Source: Sporolactobacillus sp. THM7-4 (lineage in GTDB: Bacteria > Bacillota > Bacilli > Bacillales > Sporolactobacillaceae). Taken from it: 64,000 nucleotides of DNA. The notes below the pieces were generated by a model. It saw only the letters and a list, made by a program, of their open reading frames with translations, was not told the origin of the DNA and made no database searches. Positions 9,299 to 18,236 of the stretch are shown here, one piece after another. Each line of letters starts with the position of its first letter. Position 1 is the first letter of the stretch. The position numbers were made by a program, and so were the translations under genes. The stretch is from positions 62,001 to 126,000 of the forward strand of contig NZ_SEMD01000001.1 in NCBI RefSeq assembly GCF_004153165.1, in the 5' to 3' direction.

Positions 9299-10235
9299 GA
9301 TGAACACCTGCAAATGTTTTCATGACTGATGAAGCCAGTGCGTCAAGAAACTGGGGATCAGTATCCGGCATAGGGGGCCGGTAATACTTTCCTCCAAGTT
9401 TTTCAACCAGGCTGCGGCATTCCAGATCGTTGTCGTAGAGTACTTCGAGGTGCTCCGAAACAAAACCGATCGGGCAGAAAATAAAATTCCTGTATCCGTC
9501 AACGGAACGGAGCTCCCTGATTTTATCAAGCACATCTGGTCCGATCCACGGATCAGGCGTTTTACCGGCACTCTGCCACGCCTCGGCGTAATGACGAATT
9601 CCCGCTGAACGGACAATCTCCTCCGCTGTTTCTCTAACCTGATCTGGATATGGGTCCCCGTTGTTTAATATTTTTTTCGGCAGACTGTGTGCGGAAAAAA
9701 TCACAACCGTTTCATCCCGCCCGGATTCCGGAATCTGTTCCAGCGTTTTTTTTATCTGCCGGACCCAGTAGCCGATAAACCCGGGCTCGCGGTACCAGCT
9801 TTGAACCGGCAGGATCCGAGGTCCGCCGGCTTTTTCGGCTTGCGCAACTGCCCTGTCGCTATATGATTGAACGCTGAACCTGGAATAATGCGGGGCAAGA
9901 ACAAGTGCAACAGCCTGTTCAATGCCATCCTCATGTATTTCCTGTACTGCATCTTCGATAAAGGGATGTATGTATTTCAGGCCAAGATAGGCTTTAAAAG
10001 AATGCTGCGTCTCTCGTTCATTCAACCGCTTCTCAAGAAGGGCTGCCTGCTGCCTGGTCAGTTCAGCGAGCGGGGAAGACCCGCCAATCGCCTGATAGCG
10101 GCGGGTCAGATCCTCTATCTGCTCGTCATCTGGCCGTCTCCCGTGGCGGATCGCCGTATAATACGGAATAATATCTTCTTTCCGATAAGGCGTTCCATAG
10201 GCCATGACAAGCAGGCCGATCGTTTTATTTTTCAT
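9285..10235 (-). CDS. hemH: Ferrochelatase (coproporphyrin III type)
   Basis: This 316-residue enzyme inserts ferrous iron into coproporphyrin III (the CpfC type of Gram-positive bacteria) or protoporphyrin. Typical segments include MAYGTP near residue 12, the metal-site histidine in IFSAHSLPKKI near 183, and FCPIGFVSEHLEVLYD near 255, which carries the catalytic glutamate. It is a soluble or membrane-associated enzyme. The ATG has AGGTG upstream. The stop of hemE lies 3 bases before the start, and hemY overlaps the end, so the three genes form one operon. Confidence 0.95.
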   Translation of the reverse strand: MKNKTIGLLVMAYGTPYRKEDIIPYYTAIRHGRRPDDEQIEDLTRRYQAIGGSSPLAELTRQQAALLEKRLNERETQHSFKAYLGLKYIHPFIEDAVQEIHEDGIEQAVALVLAPHYSRFSVQSYSDRAVAQAEKAGGPRILPVQSWYREPGFIGYWVRQIKKTLEQIPESGRDETVVIFSAHSLPKKILNNGDPYPDQVRETAEEIVRSAGIRHYAEAWQSAGKTPDPWIGPDVLDKIRELRSVDGYRNFIFCPIGFVSEHLEVLYDNDLECRSLVEKLGGKYYRPPMPDTDPQFLDALASSVMKTFAGVHHAGH

Positions 10236-10238
10236 TTT

Positions 10239-11273
10239 TTACACCTGTTTCTTCAACGTTTTTGAGTATTGATGTACAAAATCGGTCAATGCTTTGAGCG
10301 ATTCCGGACGAACCTCCGGAAAAAGGCCGTGCCCAAGATTAAAAATAAACCCGGGATCTCCGCCTGTCTGATCGATTAATTGTTTTGCGCGTTCTTTAAG
10401 AAGAGGTAAAGGTGCAAGGAGGAGCGACGGATCAAGATTTCCCTGCACGGCTTTAGTAATACCTCTCGAGCGGACAGAGGAAAATGGCGTCCGCCAGTCG
10501 ATCGACAGAACATCGACAGGCAGTTTATTCCATTCTTCAAGTAAATGCCCGGCTCCCGCCGCAAAATAAATACTGACAGCCCCCGTCTTCTTCAGCTCTG
10601 CAAATATCTTTTTCATAAAAGGTGCGATCGATTTCCGGTAATCTTCTGCCCCAACAGCTCCAACCCAGGAATCAAAAACCTGAACAGACTGGGCTCCGGC
10701 TTTAATCTGGGCTGTTAAATAACGAATCGTCATTTCGGAAAGATCAAGCATCAGAGCTTTCCAGTCATCCGGCCTGGAAAACATAAATCCCTTTGTCTTA
10801 TGGTAGTTCTTTGACGGCCCGCCTTCAATCAAATAGCTTGCGAGTGTAAAAGGAGCTCCGGCAAAACCAATAAGCGGCACGTCAAGCTGCCGATTAAGCA
10901 GTGCAATGCTCTCCATCACGTAGGGAACATCCCGGTCAGGTACAAGTTCTGCAAGCTTCGCCATATCCGCAGCCTGTGAAACCGGATGCGCCAAAACAGG
11001 GCCTGTCCCCTCTACAATCCTGACATCAAGCCCCCTTGCCTTCAGCGGAGTCATGATGTCGGCGAACAGAATCGCGGCATCGACACCGAGCTGTTCAACA
11101 GGCAGACGAGTAACCCGGGCGCAGATTTCCGGATGACGACTGATGTCAAAAAAGGAATATTTTTCTCTGATGGTGCGATACTCAGGCTGATAACGCCCTG
11201 CCTGGCGCATATACCAGACCGGAGTGTAAGGCACCTCCATTTTCCTGCAAGCTCTTAAAAAGACATCATTCAT
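10239..11273 (-). CDS. hemE: Uroporphyrinogen decarboxylase
   Basis: This enzyme removes four carboxyl groups from uroporphyrinogen III to give coproporphyrinogen III, in the cytosol. The 344-residue protein has the N-terminal signature PVWYMRQAGRYQPEYR (residues 18-33), the DAAILFADIMTPL segment with a key aspartate near 65-77, and GFAGAPFTLASYLIEGG near 135. It is the first gene of the hemE-hemH-hemY operon, with an AGAGGA site upstream of the ATG. No riboswitch was seen in the 150-base leader. The gene order pbpF-hemE-hemH-hemY is the same as in B. subtilis. Confidence 0.96.
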   Translation of the reverse strand: MNDVFLRACRKMEVPYTPVWYMRQAGRYQPEYRTIREKYSFFDISRHPEICARVTRLPVEQLGVDAAILFADIMTPLKARGLDVRIVEGTGPVLAHPVSQAADMAKLAELVPDRDVPYVMESIALLNRQLDVPLIGFAGAPFTLASYLIEGGPSKNYHKTKGFMFSRPDDWKALMLDLSEMTIRYLTAQIKAGAQSVQVFDSWVGAVGAEDYRKSIAPFMKKIFAELKKTGAVSIYFAAGAGHLLEEWNKLPVDVLSIDWRTPFSSVRSRGITKAVQGNLDPSLLLAPLPLLKERAKQLIDQTGGDPGFIFNLGHGLFPEVRPESLKALTDFVHQYSKTLKKQV

Positions 11274-11424
11274 TTTTCGTTCATTCCTCTCCCCGGGCTT
11301 CGCCGTATCCCGGTTCCGTTCTCTTCAGCATTTGTCTTTTATTGTCAATCACTTTCTATTTTAAGGGAATGGTAACATAATTGCACTTCAAACCCTTTCA
11401 TCAGTCATGAAATCGGACTTTTGT

Positions 11425-13584
11425 TCAAAGATGCGAAAACCAATTCACCTTCACTTTTGGTGAAGGAGTGCCCTGCTTTCCGGTCTGCGGATTATAGGGA
11501 ACAACATAATAGGAAGCCGTAGCGACCGGATTGACATAATCAATTCTGTACTCATTTTTACCGGTAACTTCCCCTTTCAACAAGCTTTTTCCATTGACCT
11601 CTTCATAAATTCTGTAGATGATTCTTCTGTCTGCTGCAGGTGCCCAGTTCAGTTTCAGAGCAGGCATCGCAAATTTACCAAGCGTCCCCTGTACGTTAAG
11701 AGACTTGACTTCGGCTAATCGGATCGGCTGATCGAGATCGTTGACACCGGCAGGCTTGGAAAAGGTAAGCCGTGACTCTCCCGGAATCTTATTCATAATG
11801 GATTTGAACAAAATAACTGAATCATCACTGGATCCTGAAAGATATTGATTTTTGTTTGTTCGATCATAGCCCATCCAGACAGCACCGACTGCATCCGGCG
11901 AGTAACCGACAAACCAGGCGTCTCTGAGACCGTGCTTTGTATAGGCCGTTGAGCCCGTCTTTCCGGCAAGCGCTGCCTGACTGTACCCGCTCCTTGCCGT
12001 TCCGTTACGGACCACTGACTCCAGCATTCTGGTCATGTACCACGCCGTCTGGGGTGAAAAGATTCTCCTCGACGAAGGTTTTGCTTCACCTGTTTTTTTA
12101 CCATTATGATCATAAATCGCCTTAATAAAATAGGGTTCGGACATCCTGCCTTGATTATCAAATGCGGTATACGCTGTTGCCATCTGTAAAGGGGTAACAC
12201 CATGGCGAAGTCCTCCAAGAGCAATAGCCAGCCCTTTATCCGGAAGATGGAACCCCATTTTCGATAAATAATTTTTACTGTTCCGGATTCCGATCTGGTT
12301 GAGCAGCCAGACGGCCGGAGCATTTTGAGAGACCGTCACGGCATCATACATCGTCATCTCGCCATTGTAACGTCCGTTATAATTTTTCGGTGCATAGTTA
12401 TCATACTTTTTATATGTTGTTTCTTTATCCTGAAGCATCGAATAAGGCTGATAATCTCCCGAATCGAGAGCCGGGCCGTAAACCGCCAGAGGTTTGAAGG
12501 CGGAACCGGGCTGTCGCTCAATATTTACCCGGTTGAACCCTCCGCTTACATAATTGCGTCCACCCTGAACAGCGAGTACCGCTCCGTTTTTGTTCATGAG
12601 TACAAAAGCACCCTCCGGCGAAACGTTCGGATTCGACCCGTGAAAATACATGTTCCGGCTGAATACCTGGTAAGAGGCAATCTGCGCCTGCCTGTTGATT
12701 GGTGCAACAATTTTATAGCCGCCGCGCATCAGTTCATCAGTTCCAATATGGTAGCGTTTCGCCGCCTCCTCTTTAATCATGTCGATGTATGTGTCATATT
12801 CCGGGTGCGTCCTGTCTTTATGAATATCTATTCCGAGCGTTTTTCCTTTCAGACGGACCGATTGATCCGCTGTCAGGTAACCGGATTTCTCCATCAGACT
12901 GAGTACCAGATTCCGTCGTTCAAGTGCTTTCTTTGGGTGAAGAATCGGTGAATAGCCGTTCGGTCCCTTGGGAAGTGCAGCAAGCAATGCTCCCTCGTCT
13001 TCAGTCAGCTGGCTGACATCTTTATTAAAGAAAAACCTGGATGCCATTTGTACGCCGTATATACCGTGCCCAAAGTAAATCTGATTCAGGTACATTTCCA
13101 GAATCTGGTTTTTAGTGTATTTCCTCTCCAGACTGATGGCAATCGCCGCTTCTTTTAATTTTCGGAACCATGATTTCTCGTTTGATAAATAAGCATTCCT
13201 TGCCAGTTGCTGAGTGATTGTGCTCCCGCCTTCACGTTTCTGCCCCGAGAGCATATCTGTTACAAGAGCACGCATCGTCCCGCGCAGATCAATGCCCGAA
13301 TGCCTGTAGAAACGGCTGTCTTCCGTTACAATGAACGCTTCACGTACATGCTTCGGAATGTGTTTCAGCGAAACGGGTTCGCGGTTTTCTTCATAAAGTT
13401 TTGAGATCTGGTGATTCTGTTCATCCACTATAACGGATGTCCGGCTCATCACTAACTTCTCGTCATCAGTCACATAATTCCCGTAAAGGAGAATCACAAA
13501 GTAAATGAATAATCCAACGATCATTGCTGCCAGAAGGAAATATGCGATCTCGAATAATCGCTTGTATAAGGTTGTTTTATCCAT
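11425..13584 (-). CDS. pbpF: Class A penicillin-binding protein (PbpF-like)
   Basis: This bifunctional cell-wall synthase has 719 residues. A single N-terminal membrane anchor (about 13-36) is followed by a glycosyltransferase 51 domain with catalytic E88 in EDSRFYRHSGID and the GGSTITQQLARN motif at 119-130. The transpeptidase domain has S361-x-x-K364, the S-Q-N motif at 419-421 and K-T-G at 542-544, so all active-site residues are present. A fibronectin-like tail ends the protein. GGAG lies 8 bases before the ATG. Position next to hemE and length match B. subtilis pbpF, which works in vegetative and forespore wall synthesis; a spore role here is inferred. Confidence 0.93.
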   Translation of the reverse strand: MDKTTLYKRLFEIAYFLLAAMIVGLFIYFVILLYGNYVTDDEKLVMSRTSVIVDEQNHQISKLYEENREPVSLKHIPKHVREAFIVTEDSRFYRHSGIDLRGTMRALVTDMLSGQKREGGSTITQQLARNAYLSNEKSWFRKLKEAAIAISLERKYTKNQILEMYLNQIYFGHGIYGVQMASRFFFNKDVSQLTEDEGALLAALPKGPNGYSPILHPKKALERRNLVLSLMEKSGYLTADQSVRLKGKTLGIDIHKDRTHPEYDTYIDMIKEEAAKRYHIGTDELMRGGYKIVAPINRQAQIASYQVFSRNMYFHGSNPNVSPEGAFVLMNKNGAVLAVQGGRNYVSGGFNRVNIERQPGSAFKPLAVYGPALDSGDYQPYSMLQDKETTYKKYDNYAPKNYNGRYNGEMTMYDAVTVSQNAPAVWLLNQIGIRNSKNYLSKMGFHLPDKGLAIALGGLRHGVTPLQMATAYTAFDNQGRMSEPYFIKAIYDHNGKKTGEAKPSSRRIFSPQTAWYMTRMLESVVRNGTARSGYSQAALAGKTGSTAYTKHGLRDAWFVGYSPDAVGAVWMGYDRTNKNQYLSGSSDDSVILFKSIMNKIPGESRLTFSKPAGVNDLDQPIRLAEVKSLNVQGTLGKFAMPALKLNWAPAADRRIIYRIYEEVNGKSLLKGEVTGKNEYRIDYVNPVATASYYVVPYNPQTGKQGTPSPKVKVNWFSHL

Positions 13585-13743
13585 GTAAGCGTCTCCGCCT
13601 CTTCCTGTCGGTGTAAATGTTTCTCAGCTCTAATCTGCAGAGCGCTGCGAAGATCATGCATCCTCTTTTCAGCATCTCTCTACACCTTACCAAAAAACCT
13701 CCAGGAAACAACTTTTTTAAAAAATTTTTTACAGGTGAAGAAA

Positions 13744-13780
13744 AAAACGGTCTTTTTCGTATGATACGAAAAAGACCGTT
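13744..13780 (-). terminator. Terminator of the amino acid permease gene
   Basis: A perfect 17-base stem with a three-base TGA loop is followed on the minus strand by a run of T residues. It lies 38 bases after the permease stop codon. The plus-strand side is poorer in T. Confidence 0.9.
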
Positions 13781-13817
13781 TCACTTTTTACTCAATTTAA
13801 AGTTTATTTGGAAAATT

Positions 13818-15227
13818 TCAGGAAACCTGTTCTGAACTTGTCCCCTGAGCAAGAGTACTGTGGTGTCTGCTGTACGAGAAGTAAACAATCATGCCGATGA
13901 CGAACCAGACTACAAAACGGATCAACGTAGCTTCTTGAAGATTAATGATCAGATAGCCGCAAGACAGTACGGAAAGTATCGGAACAATCGGAACGAGCGG
14001 CGTTTTGAACGATCTCTTCAGTTCCGGTTTTTTCACTCGGAGTACCCAGATACCGACCGAAACAATGACGAAGGCAAACAACGTTCCGATATTCGCCAGT
14101 TCGGCAACAATACCGATCGGAAGCAGGCCTGCTGTAATAATAGTCACGATACCGACAAGAACTGTAGAAGTGATCGGTGTTCGATGCGTCTCACTGACCC
14201 TGCCAAGCACCTTAGGAATCAGCCCGTCTCTGGCCATCGCAAAGAAGATACGTGTCTGGCCGTAAGTGATCACGAGAAGAACGGAAGTAATACCGCAAAT
14301 GGCGCCAACAGATACAAGTGCGGAACCCCAGTTGATGCCAATTTGCTGAAGAGCGTAAGCAACAGGAGCCGCCGTATGCTTAAATGCCGTATATTTTACG
14401 ACACCGGTAAGAATCCCGGATACGACAATGTACAGTACAGTACAGATCAGGAGCGAATACAGAATACCTCTTGGCAGATTCTTCTGAGGATTTCTTGTCT
14501 CTTCAGCTGCCGTAGATACGGCATCAAATCCGATATAGGCAAAAAAGATAACGGCAGCACCGGTTACGACACCGTTGAAACCAAAAGGCATGAACGGATG
14601 CCAGTTAGCCGGTTTGATGTGCCAGACGGCCAGAATAATAAACAAGGCGATGACGACCAGTTTTATTGCAACAATGACTCCGTTCAGGTTTGACGTTTGA
14701 CGAACACCTGAGATCAGCAGCCAGCAAATAAGAGCGATAATAAGCATTGCCGGAAGATTTATCACGCCGCCGTCAAGCGGAGCAAGCGTCAGAGCCTTCG
14801 GAAGATGAATGCCGATCGAATCCAGCAGACTGACTGCATAACCCGACCAGCCGATCGCAACCGCACTGATTGAAACCGAATATTCAAGAATAAGGTCCCA
14901 GCCGATAATCCATGCCCAAATTTCCCCAAGTGCCGCGTAGCTGTACGTATACGCGCTGCCGGCTACCGGAACCATAGCTGAAAACTCAGCATAACAAAGA
15001 GCGGCAAAAAAGCAGGCTAATCCGGATAAAATAAATGATAGAATGAGTGCCGGACCTGAATAATTGGCTGCAGCAACACCGGTTAAAACGAAAATCCCTG
15101 TACCGATAACCGCCCCGATACCAAGCAAGGTCAGATCAACAGCGCCAAGCGCCTTTTTCAGTCCCTGCTTGCCTTCGGTTTCCGCGATCAGACTGGCAAT
15201 CGGTTTCGTTTTAAAAATACTGCCCAT
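13818..15227 (-). CDS. APC superfamily amino acid permease (YfnA/CAT-like)
   Basis: This 469-residue membrane transporter has twelve or so hydrophobic segments. The N-terminal signature is LGIGAVIGTGIFVLTG, the substrate-binding helix 1 of the amino acid-polyamine-organocation superfamily. The later FFAYIGFDAVSTAAEETRNP is typical of the cationic amino acid transporter group, such as YfnA. Uptake of an amino acid with protons is likely; the substrate cannot be told from sequence. GGGAGG precedes the ATG. It is monocistronic, with a promoter and terminator of its own. Confidence 0.9.
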   Translation of the reverse strand: MGSIFKTKPIASLIAETEGKQGLKKALGAVDLTLLGIGAVIGTGIFVLTGVAAANYSGPALILSFILSGLACFFAALCYAEFSAMVPVAGSAYTYSYAALGEIWAWIIGWDLILEYSVSISAVAIGWSGYAVSLLDSIGIHLPKALTLAPLDGGVINLPAMLIIALICWLLISGVRQTSNLNGVIVAIKLVVIALFIILAVWHIKPANWHPFMPFGFNGVVTGAAVIFFAYIGFDAVSTAAEETRNPQKNLPRGILYSLLICTVLYIVVSGILTGVVKYTAFKHTAAPVAYALQQIGINWGSALVSVGAICGITSVLLVITYGQTRIFFAMARDGLIPKVLGRVSETHRTPITSTVLVGIVTIITAGLLPIGIVAELANIGTLFAFVIVSVGIWVLRVKKPELKRSFKTPLVPIVPILSVLSCGYLIINLQEATLIRFVVWFVIGMIVYFSYSRHHSTLAQGTSSEQVS

Positions 15228-15294
15228 AGTAAAGCCTCCCGTTTTGAGATTTAGACAACTATGATGTCAAAAAACATAACATGTAACAAAATTC

Positions 15295-15322
15295 ATTATA
15301 CATATAATTCTCAAATTTTCAA
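15295..15322 (-). promoter_or_regulatory. Putative promoter of the amino acid permease
   Basis: TTGAAA and TATAAT are separated by 16 bases on the minus strand, about 70 bases before the permease start. The 150-base AT-rich stretch between here and the tRNA promoter shows nothing else that I can identify. Confidence 0.55.
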
Positions 15323-15495
15323 CGTTAAATCTTCTAATTTTCCACCTCCCTCTGCCTCTCTTTTCCGTAAAAATAAGATAAGAACACGCATGAAAGCGCA
15401 CCCAAAAATTTTATAAAAAAAGGATAGAATCATAAAAATATCAATTCTTCTACTATTTTTAATAAAGGATCAACTACTTAATATGAACTGACTGA

Positions 15496-15524
15496 TTGAC
15501 TTCTGATCACTTTTTTGATAAGCT
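15496..15524 (+). promoter_or_regulatory. Putative promoter of tRNA-Ala
   Basis: TTGACT is followed after 17 bases by TAAGCT, with an extended -10 TG just before it. It lies about 25 bases ahead of the mature tRNA 5' end. Confidence 0.5.
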
Positions 15525-15548
15525 ATTAAAGCTGACGAAATGAGCAAC

Positions 15549-15621
15549 GGGGCATTAGCTCAGCTGGGAGAGCGTTGCGTTCGCATCGCAGAGGTCAGGG
15601 GTTCGATCCCCCTATGCTCCA
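15549..15621 (+). tRNA. tRNA-Ala (anticodon CGC)
   Basis: A complete cloverleaf can be folded by hand. The acceptor stem is GGGGCAT/ATGCTCC with the G3-U70 pair that identifies alanine tRNA. The D arm is GCTC/GAGC, the anticodon loop TTCGCAT reads CGC for codon GCG, the variable loop has five bases, and the T arm is AGGGG/CCCCT. The discriminator is A and the CCA end is not encoded. The gene stands alone with its own promoter and terminator, outside any tRNA cluster. Confidence 0.96.
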
Positions 15622-15642
15622 TAAATATTTAATATCATGATT

Positions 15643-15680
15643 ATGACCGCATCGTTTTTATCGATGCGGTCATTCATTTT
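15643..15680 (+). terminator. Terminator of tRNA-Ala
   Basis: A 12-base stem, ATGACCGCATCG and its complement, with a 7-base T-rich loop lies 21 bases after the tRNA and is followed by a T-rich stretch. Confidence 0.8.
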
Positions 15681-15771
15681 AACCAAAATATTGTTTGTTT
15701 TATGCTGAAAATCATTTTTAATTTTTTATGTCAGATAACCTGCCGTTTATTCGAGACGATCCGAACCTGTC

Positions 15772-16065
15772 TTATTTCAGCTTCAGTAAGCTCAGTATTT
15801 TCTGAATACCGAAACCGATCACACTATAAACAATCAGAGCAAACACAGCGGAAAGGTCCAGGGTGTGGCCGTCAATCATCACCGGCTGAAAAATGCCCGC
15901 GAAAGGCTGAAGAATGGGTTCGCTCAGACTGTTGATTAATTTTACGAACGGTGTTTCATTTGCCCCGAATACTTGAAGCAGGATGTCCAGCCCGATAATA
16001 ATCTGGATAAATGTAACAAGAATGCTGACGACTTTTGGAAGCATTCCCGATTTTTTTCCCTTCAA
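15772..16065 (-). CDS. YggT family membrane protein
   Basis: This is a small membrane protein of about 97 residues with two hydrophobic helices (about residues 10-32 and 66-90). Between them lies the YggT signature SEPILQPFAGIFQP. YggT family proteins are linked to envelope or osmotic functions and to SepF neighbourhoods in Gram-positives, but the role is not settled. The start is uncertain. I use the TTG at 16065, with GGGGAG 9 bases upstream; an ATG at 16089 and a GTG at 16107 in the same frame are alternatives that lack a good ribosome site. The gene stands by itself, away from division genes. Confidence 0.75.
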   Translation of the reverse strand: MKGKKSGMLPKVVSILVTFIQIIIGLDILLQVFGANETPFVKLINSLSEPILQPFAGIFQPVMIDGHTLDLSAVFALIVYSVIGFGIQKILSLLKLK

Positions 16066-16145
16066 TTCCTCCGACTCCCCTTCGTACATCGCTTCTCGTG
16101 ATAACACTCATCATGTTAATCGATAATTTGAAAGCCGTCAAACTG

Positions 16146-16182
16146 AAGAAGGCCTCGCCTTTTAGACGAAGCCTTCTTTTTA
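16146..16182 (+). terminator. Hairpin with T-run on the plus strand, no matching gene
   Basis: AAGAAGGCCTCG pairs with CGAAGCCTTCTT (one mismatch) and is followed by five T residues on the plus strand. The flanking genes pgi and yggT are both on the minus strand, and the minus side lacks a T-run. It may work imperfectly as the pgi terminator or end an unseen plus-strand RNA. Confidence 0.55.
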
Positions 16183-16235
16183 GTACAGAATCTTTTTATT
16201 TTTTAAAGTTTTCTCTGTCAGGCTGCACCGGTTGA

Positions 16236-17591
16236 TCAGTGATTCAGCCGTTTTTCCAGTGCATCTTTTTCAGCCTCATAGCCTGGTTTCCCGAGCAGAG
16301 CGAACATGTTCTTCTTATAAGCTTCAACGCCCGGCTGGTCGAACGGATTGATCCCGAGAAGATAACCGCTGACGGCACACGCCTTCTCGAAGAAATAAAT
16401 AAGATAACCAAAATGATAAGGCGTCAGTTCAGGAACATTAACGACCAGCTGCGGTACTTGTCCATCCGTATGGGCAAGACGGACTCCCTGGGCAGCCTTC
16501 TTATTGACGAAGTCCATCGTTTTGCCTGAAAGGAAATTCAGATTATCGAGGTTTTGCTCTTCTTCTTTTATGGTAACATCTTTCCGTGGTGTTTCGACCA
16601 GAACAGCCGTTTCAAACATGACCCGGCGCCCCTGCTGAACGAACTGACCCAGTGAATGAAGATCGGTACTGAAATCGGCGGAAGAAGGGTAAAGGCCTTT
16701 AAAATCCTTACCCTCGCTTTCTCCAAAGAGCTGCTTCCACCATTCTGAAAAATAGTGAAGATGCGGTTCAAAATTGACAAGCATCTCAACGGTTTTACCT
16801 TTATTATAAAGAATGTTTCGAACAGCCGCATACTGATAAGCTCCGTTCCTGTTCAGGTCCGGTTCACTGAAGTCGTTCCTGGCATCGCGTGCGCCTTTCA
16901 TCAGTTCATCGATATCGATACCACTGGCGGCGATCGGAAGAAGACCGACTGCTGTTAATACTGAATAACGACCGCCGACATCATCCGGAATCACAAATGA
17001 TTCATACCCTTCTTTATCGGCCAGCGTTTTTAACGCACCTTTTGCTTTATCTGTTGTTGCATAAATACGCGACCTTGCTTCTTCTTTGCCATATTTTTTT
17101 TCAAGATATTCGCGGAATACACGAAATGCGATGGCCGGTTCTGTTGTCGTTCCCGACTTGGAAATGACATTGACCGAAATATCCTTGTCTTTCAGTACAT
17201 CAAAAAGTTCATTCAAATAAGTAGAACTGATACTGTTGCCGGCAAAGAAAACCTGCGGTGTCCTGCGTCCGTCTTTTCCCAATAAGTTATAAAACGAGTG
17301 GTTCAGCGTTTCAATTGTCGCCCGTGCACCTAAATAGGAACCGCCGATACCGATAACAACGAGGACATCGGAATCTTTTTTTATCTTCTCCGCGGCTTTC
17401 TTAATTCTGGAAAATTCTTCTTGATCATAATTTGTTGGTAAATCAAGCCAGCCGAGAAAATCATGACCGGCTCCCGTTTTTTCATGAATCGTTTTGTGAG
17501 CAGCTGAAACCGCTGTCGATAAGTAGTCCAATTCGTGTTCACCAAAAAACGGAAGCGCATTACTGTAATCAAAAGTTACTTTTTGACTCAT
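16236..17591 (-). CDS. pgi: Glucose-6-phosphate isomerase
   Basis: This enzyme interconverts glucose 6-phosphate and fructose 6-phosphate in glycolysis. The 451-residue protein has the sugar-phosphate motifs [13 protein letters not shown] near 78 and [14 protein letters not shown] near 144, both in the SIS fold, and the [10 protein letters not shown] region near 287. The frame opens at a GTG at 17597. ATG 17591 fits the family N-terminus ([10 protein letters not shown]) and has GGAGG 10 bases before it. No close operon partner lies upstream. In B. subtilis pgi and yuzA are also neighbours. Confidence 0.95.
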   Translation of the reverse strand: MSQKVTFDYSNALPFFGEHELDYLSTAVSAAHKTIHEKTGAGHDFLGWLDLPTNYDQEEFSRIKKAAEKIKKDSDVLVVIGIGGSYLGARATIETLNHSFYNLLGKDGRRTPQVFFAGNSISSTYLNELFDVLKDKDISVNVISKSGTTTEPAIAFRVFREYLEKKYGKEEARSRIYATTDKAKGALKTLADKEGYESFVIPDDVGGRYSVLTAVGLLPIAASGIDIDELMKGARDARNDFSEPDLNRNGAYQYAAVRNILYNKGKTVEMLVNFEPHLHYFSEWWKQLFGESEGKDFKGLYPSSADFSTDLHSLGQFVQQGRRVMFETAVLVETPRKDVTIKEEEQNLDNLNFLSGKTMDFVNKKAAQGVRLAHTDGQVPQLVVNVPELTPYHFGYLIYFFEKACAVSGYLLGINPFDQPGVEAYKKNMFALLGKPGYEAEKDALEKRLNH

Positions 17592-17907
17592 TTTCACTAT
17601 GCCTCCAATATGATCATGCCATCATTCATTACTTTACAAGACAAAAGGAGCAATTTCAAGTAACGGCGACTATATTGCAACCGATTTCACAATAATGTCA
17701 TTTTCGGCCGTTTATTAACTACTCTGCCCTTTTTTCGTTAAAAGTCGTCCGAAACACGTTCTGAAGAAAAGCCGCGTCTTTTGGATCCGGGTTCTTGTTC
17801 CATTACACAGGTTTCTGATGGTTTTATCTGTCCGTAAAAAATAATGTATATTTTTTCATGTTTAAGACATGCTAATCCTGCATTGACCAACAAAGGAGGA
17901 AATTTTA
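17592..17907. other. Intergenic region between pgi and yuzA
   Basis: The 316-base gap separates two divergent genes and must hold both promoters. It is AT-rich near 17840-17870, but I could not fix convincing -35/-10 pairs. A 15-base palindrome, CATGT-TTAAG-ACATG, lies at 17858-17872. Confidence 0.3.
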
Positions 17908-18138
17908 ATGAGCGGTTTGCAGAGAACATGTCTCACCATCCTAATTATCGGCGGCATTAACTGGGGACTGATCGGCTTCTTTCGTTTTGACCTGATCGCG
18001 GCAATCTTCGGTGGTTCGAACACTGCCCTTGCCCGGATTATTTACGGCATTGTCGGTCTCTGTGCGCTTTACTGTCTGACTGTACTATTTAAGCCCAGTG
18101 AAGAAATGGAGCGCGAGCGGGAACCTCAGACTCATTAA
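17908..18138 (+). CDS. yuzA: DUF378 family small membrane protein (YuzA-like)
   Basis: This is a 76-residue protein with two membrane helices (about 8-26 and 41-62). The signature GGINWGLIGFF at residues 15-25 and FGGSNTALARIIYGIVGLCALY define the DUF378 family, which has no established function. A very strong AAAGGAGG site precedes the ATG. The tail is short and charged. It is monocistronic and divergent from pgi, and a terminator follows closely. B. subtilis yuzA is of similar size and near pgi. Confidence 0.88.
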   Translation: MSGLQRTCLTILIIGGINWGLIGFFRFDLIAAIFGGSNTALARIIYGIVGLCALYCLTVLFKPSEEMEREREPQTH

Positions 18139-18152
18139 GAAGCCATCCCATT

Positions 18153-18184
18153 AAAAAGATCCCCCGACAGGAGGGGATCTTTTT
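18153..18184 (+). terminator. Terminator of yuzA
   Basis: AAAAAGATCCCC and its complement form a 12-base stem around an 8-base loop, with the right arm ending in a run of T residues. Confidence 0.88.
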
Positions 18185-18198
18185 CAGTGGACAATAAT

Positions 18199-18233
18199 TG
18201 GAAAAAGGCGTGGAAAACTTTCCGCGCCTTTAT
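18199..18233 (-). terminator. Terminator of asnB
   Basis: AAAGGCGTGGAAA pairs with TTTCCGCGCCTTT (one G-T position). On the minus strand it is followed by TTTTTCC, just after the asnB stop. Confidence 0.8.
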
Positions 18234-18236
18234 TGT

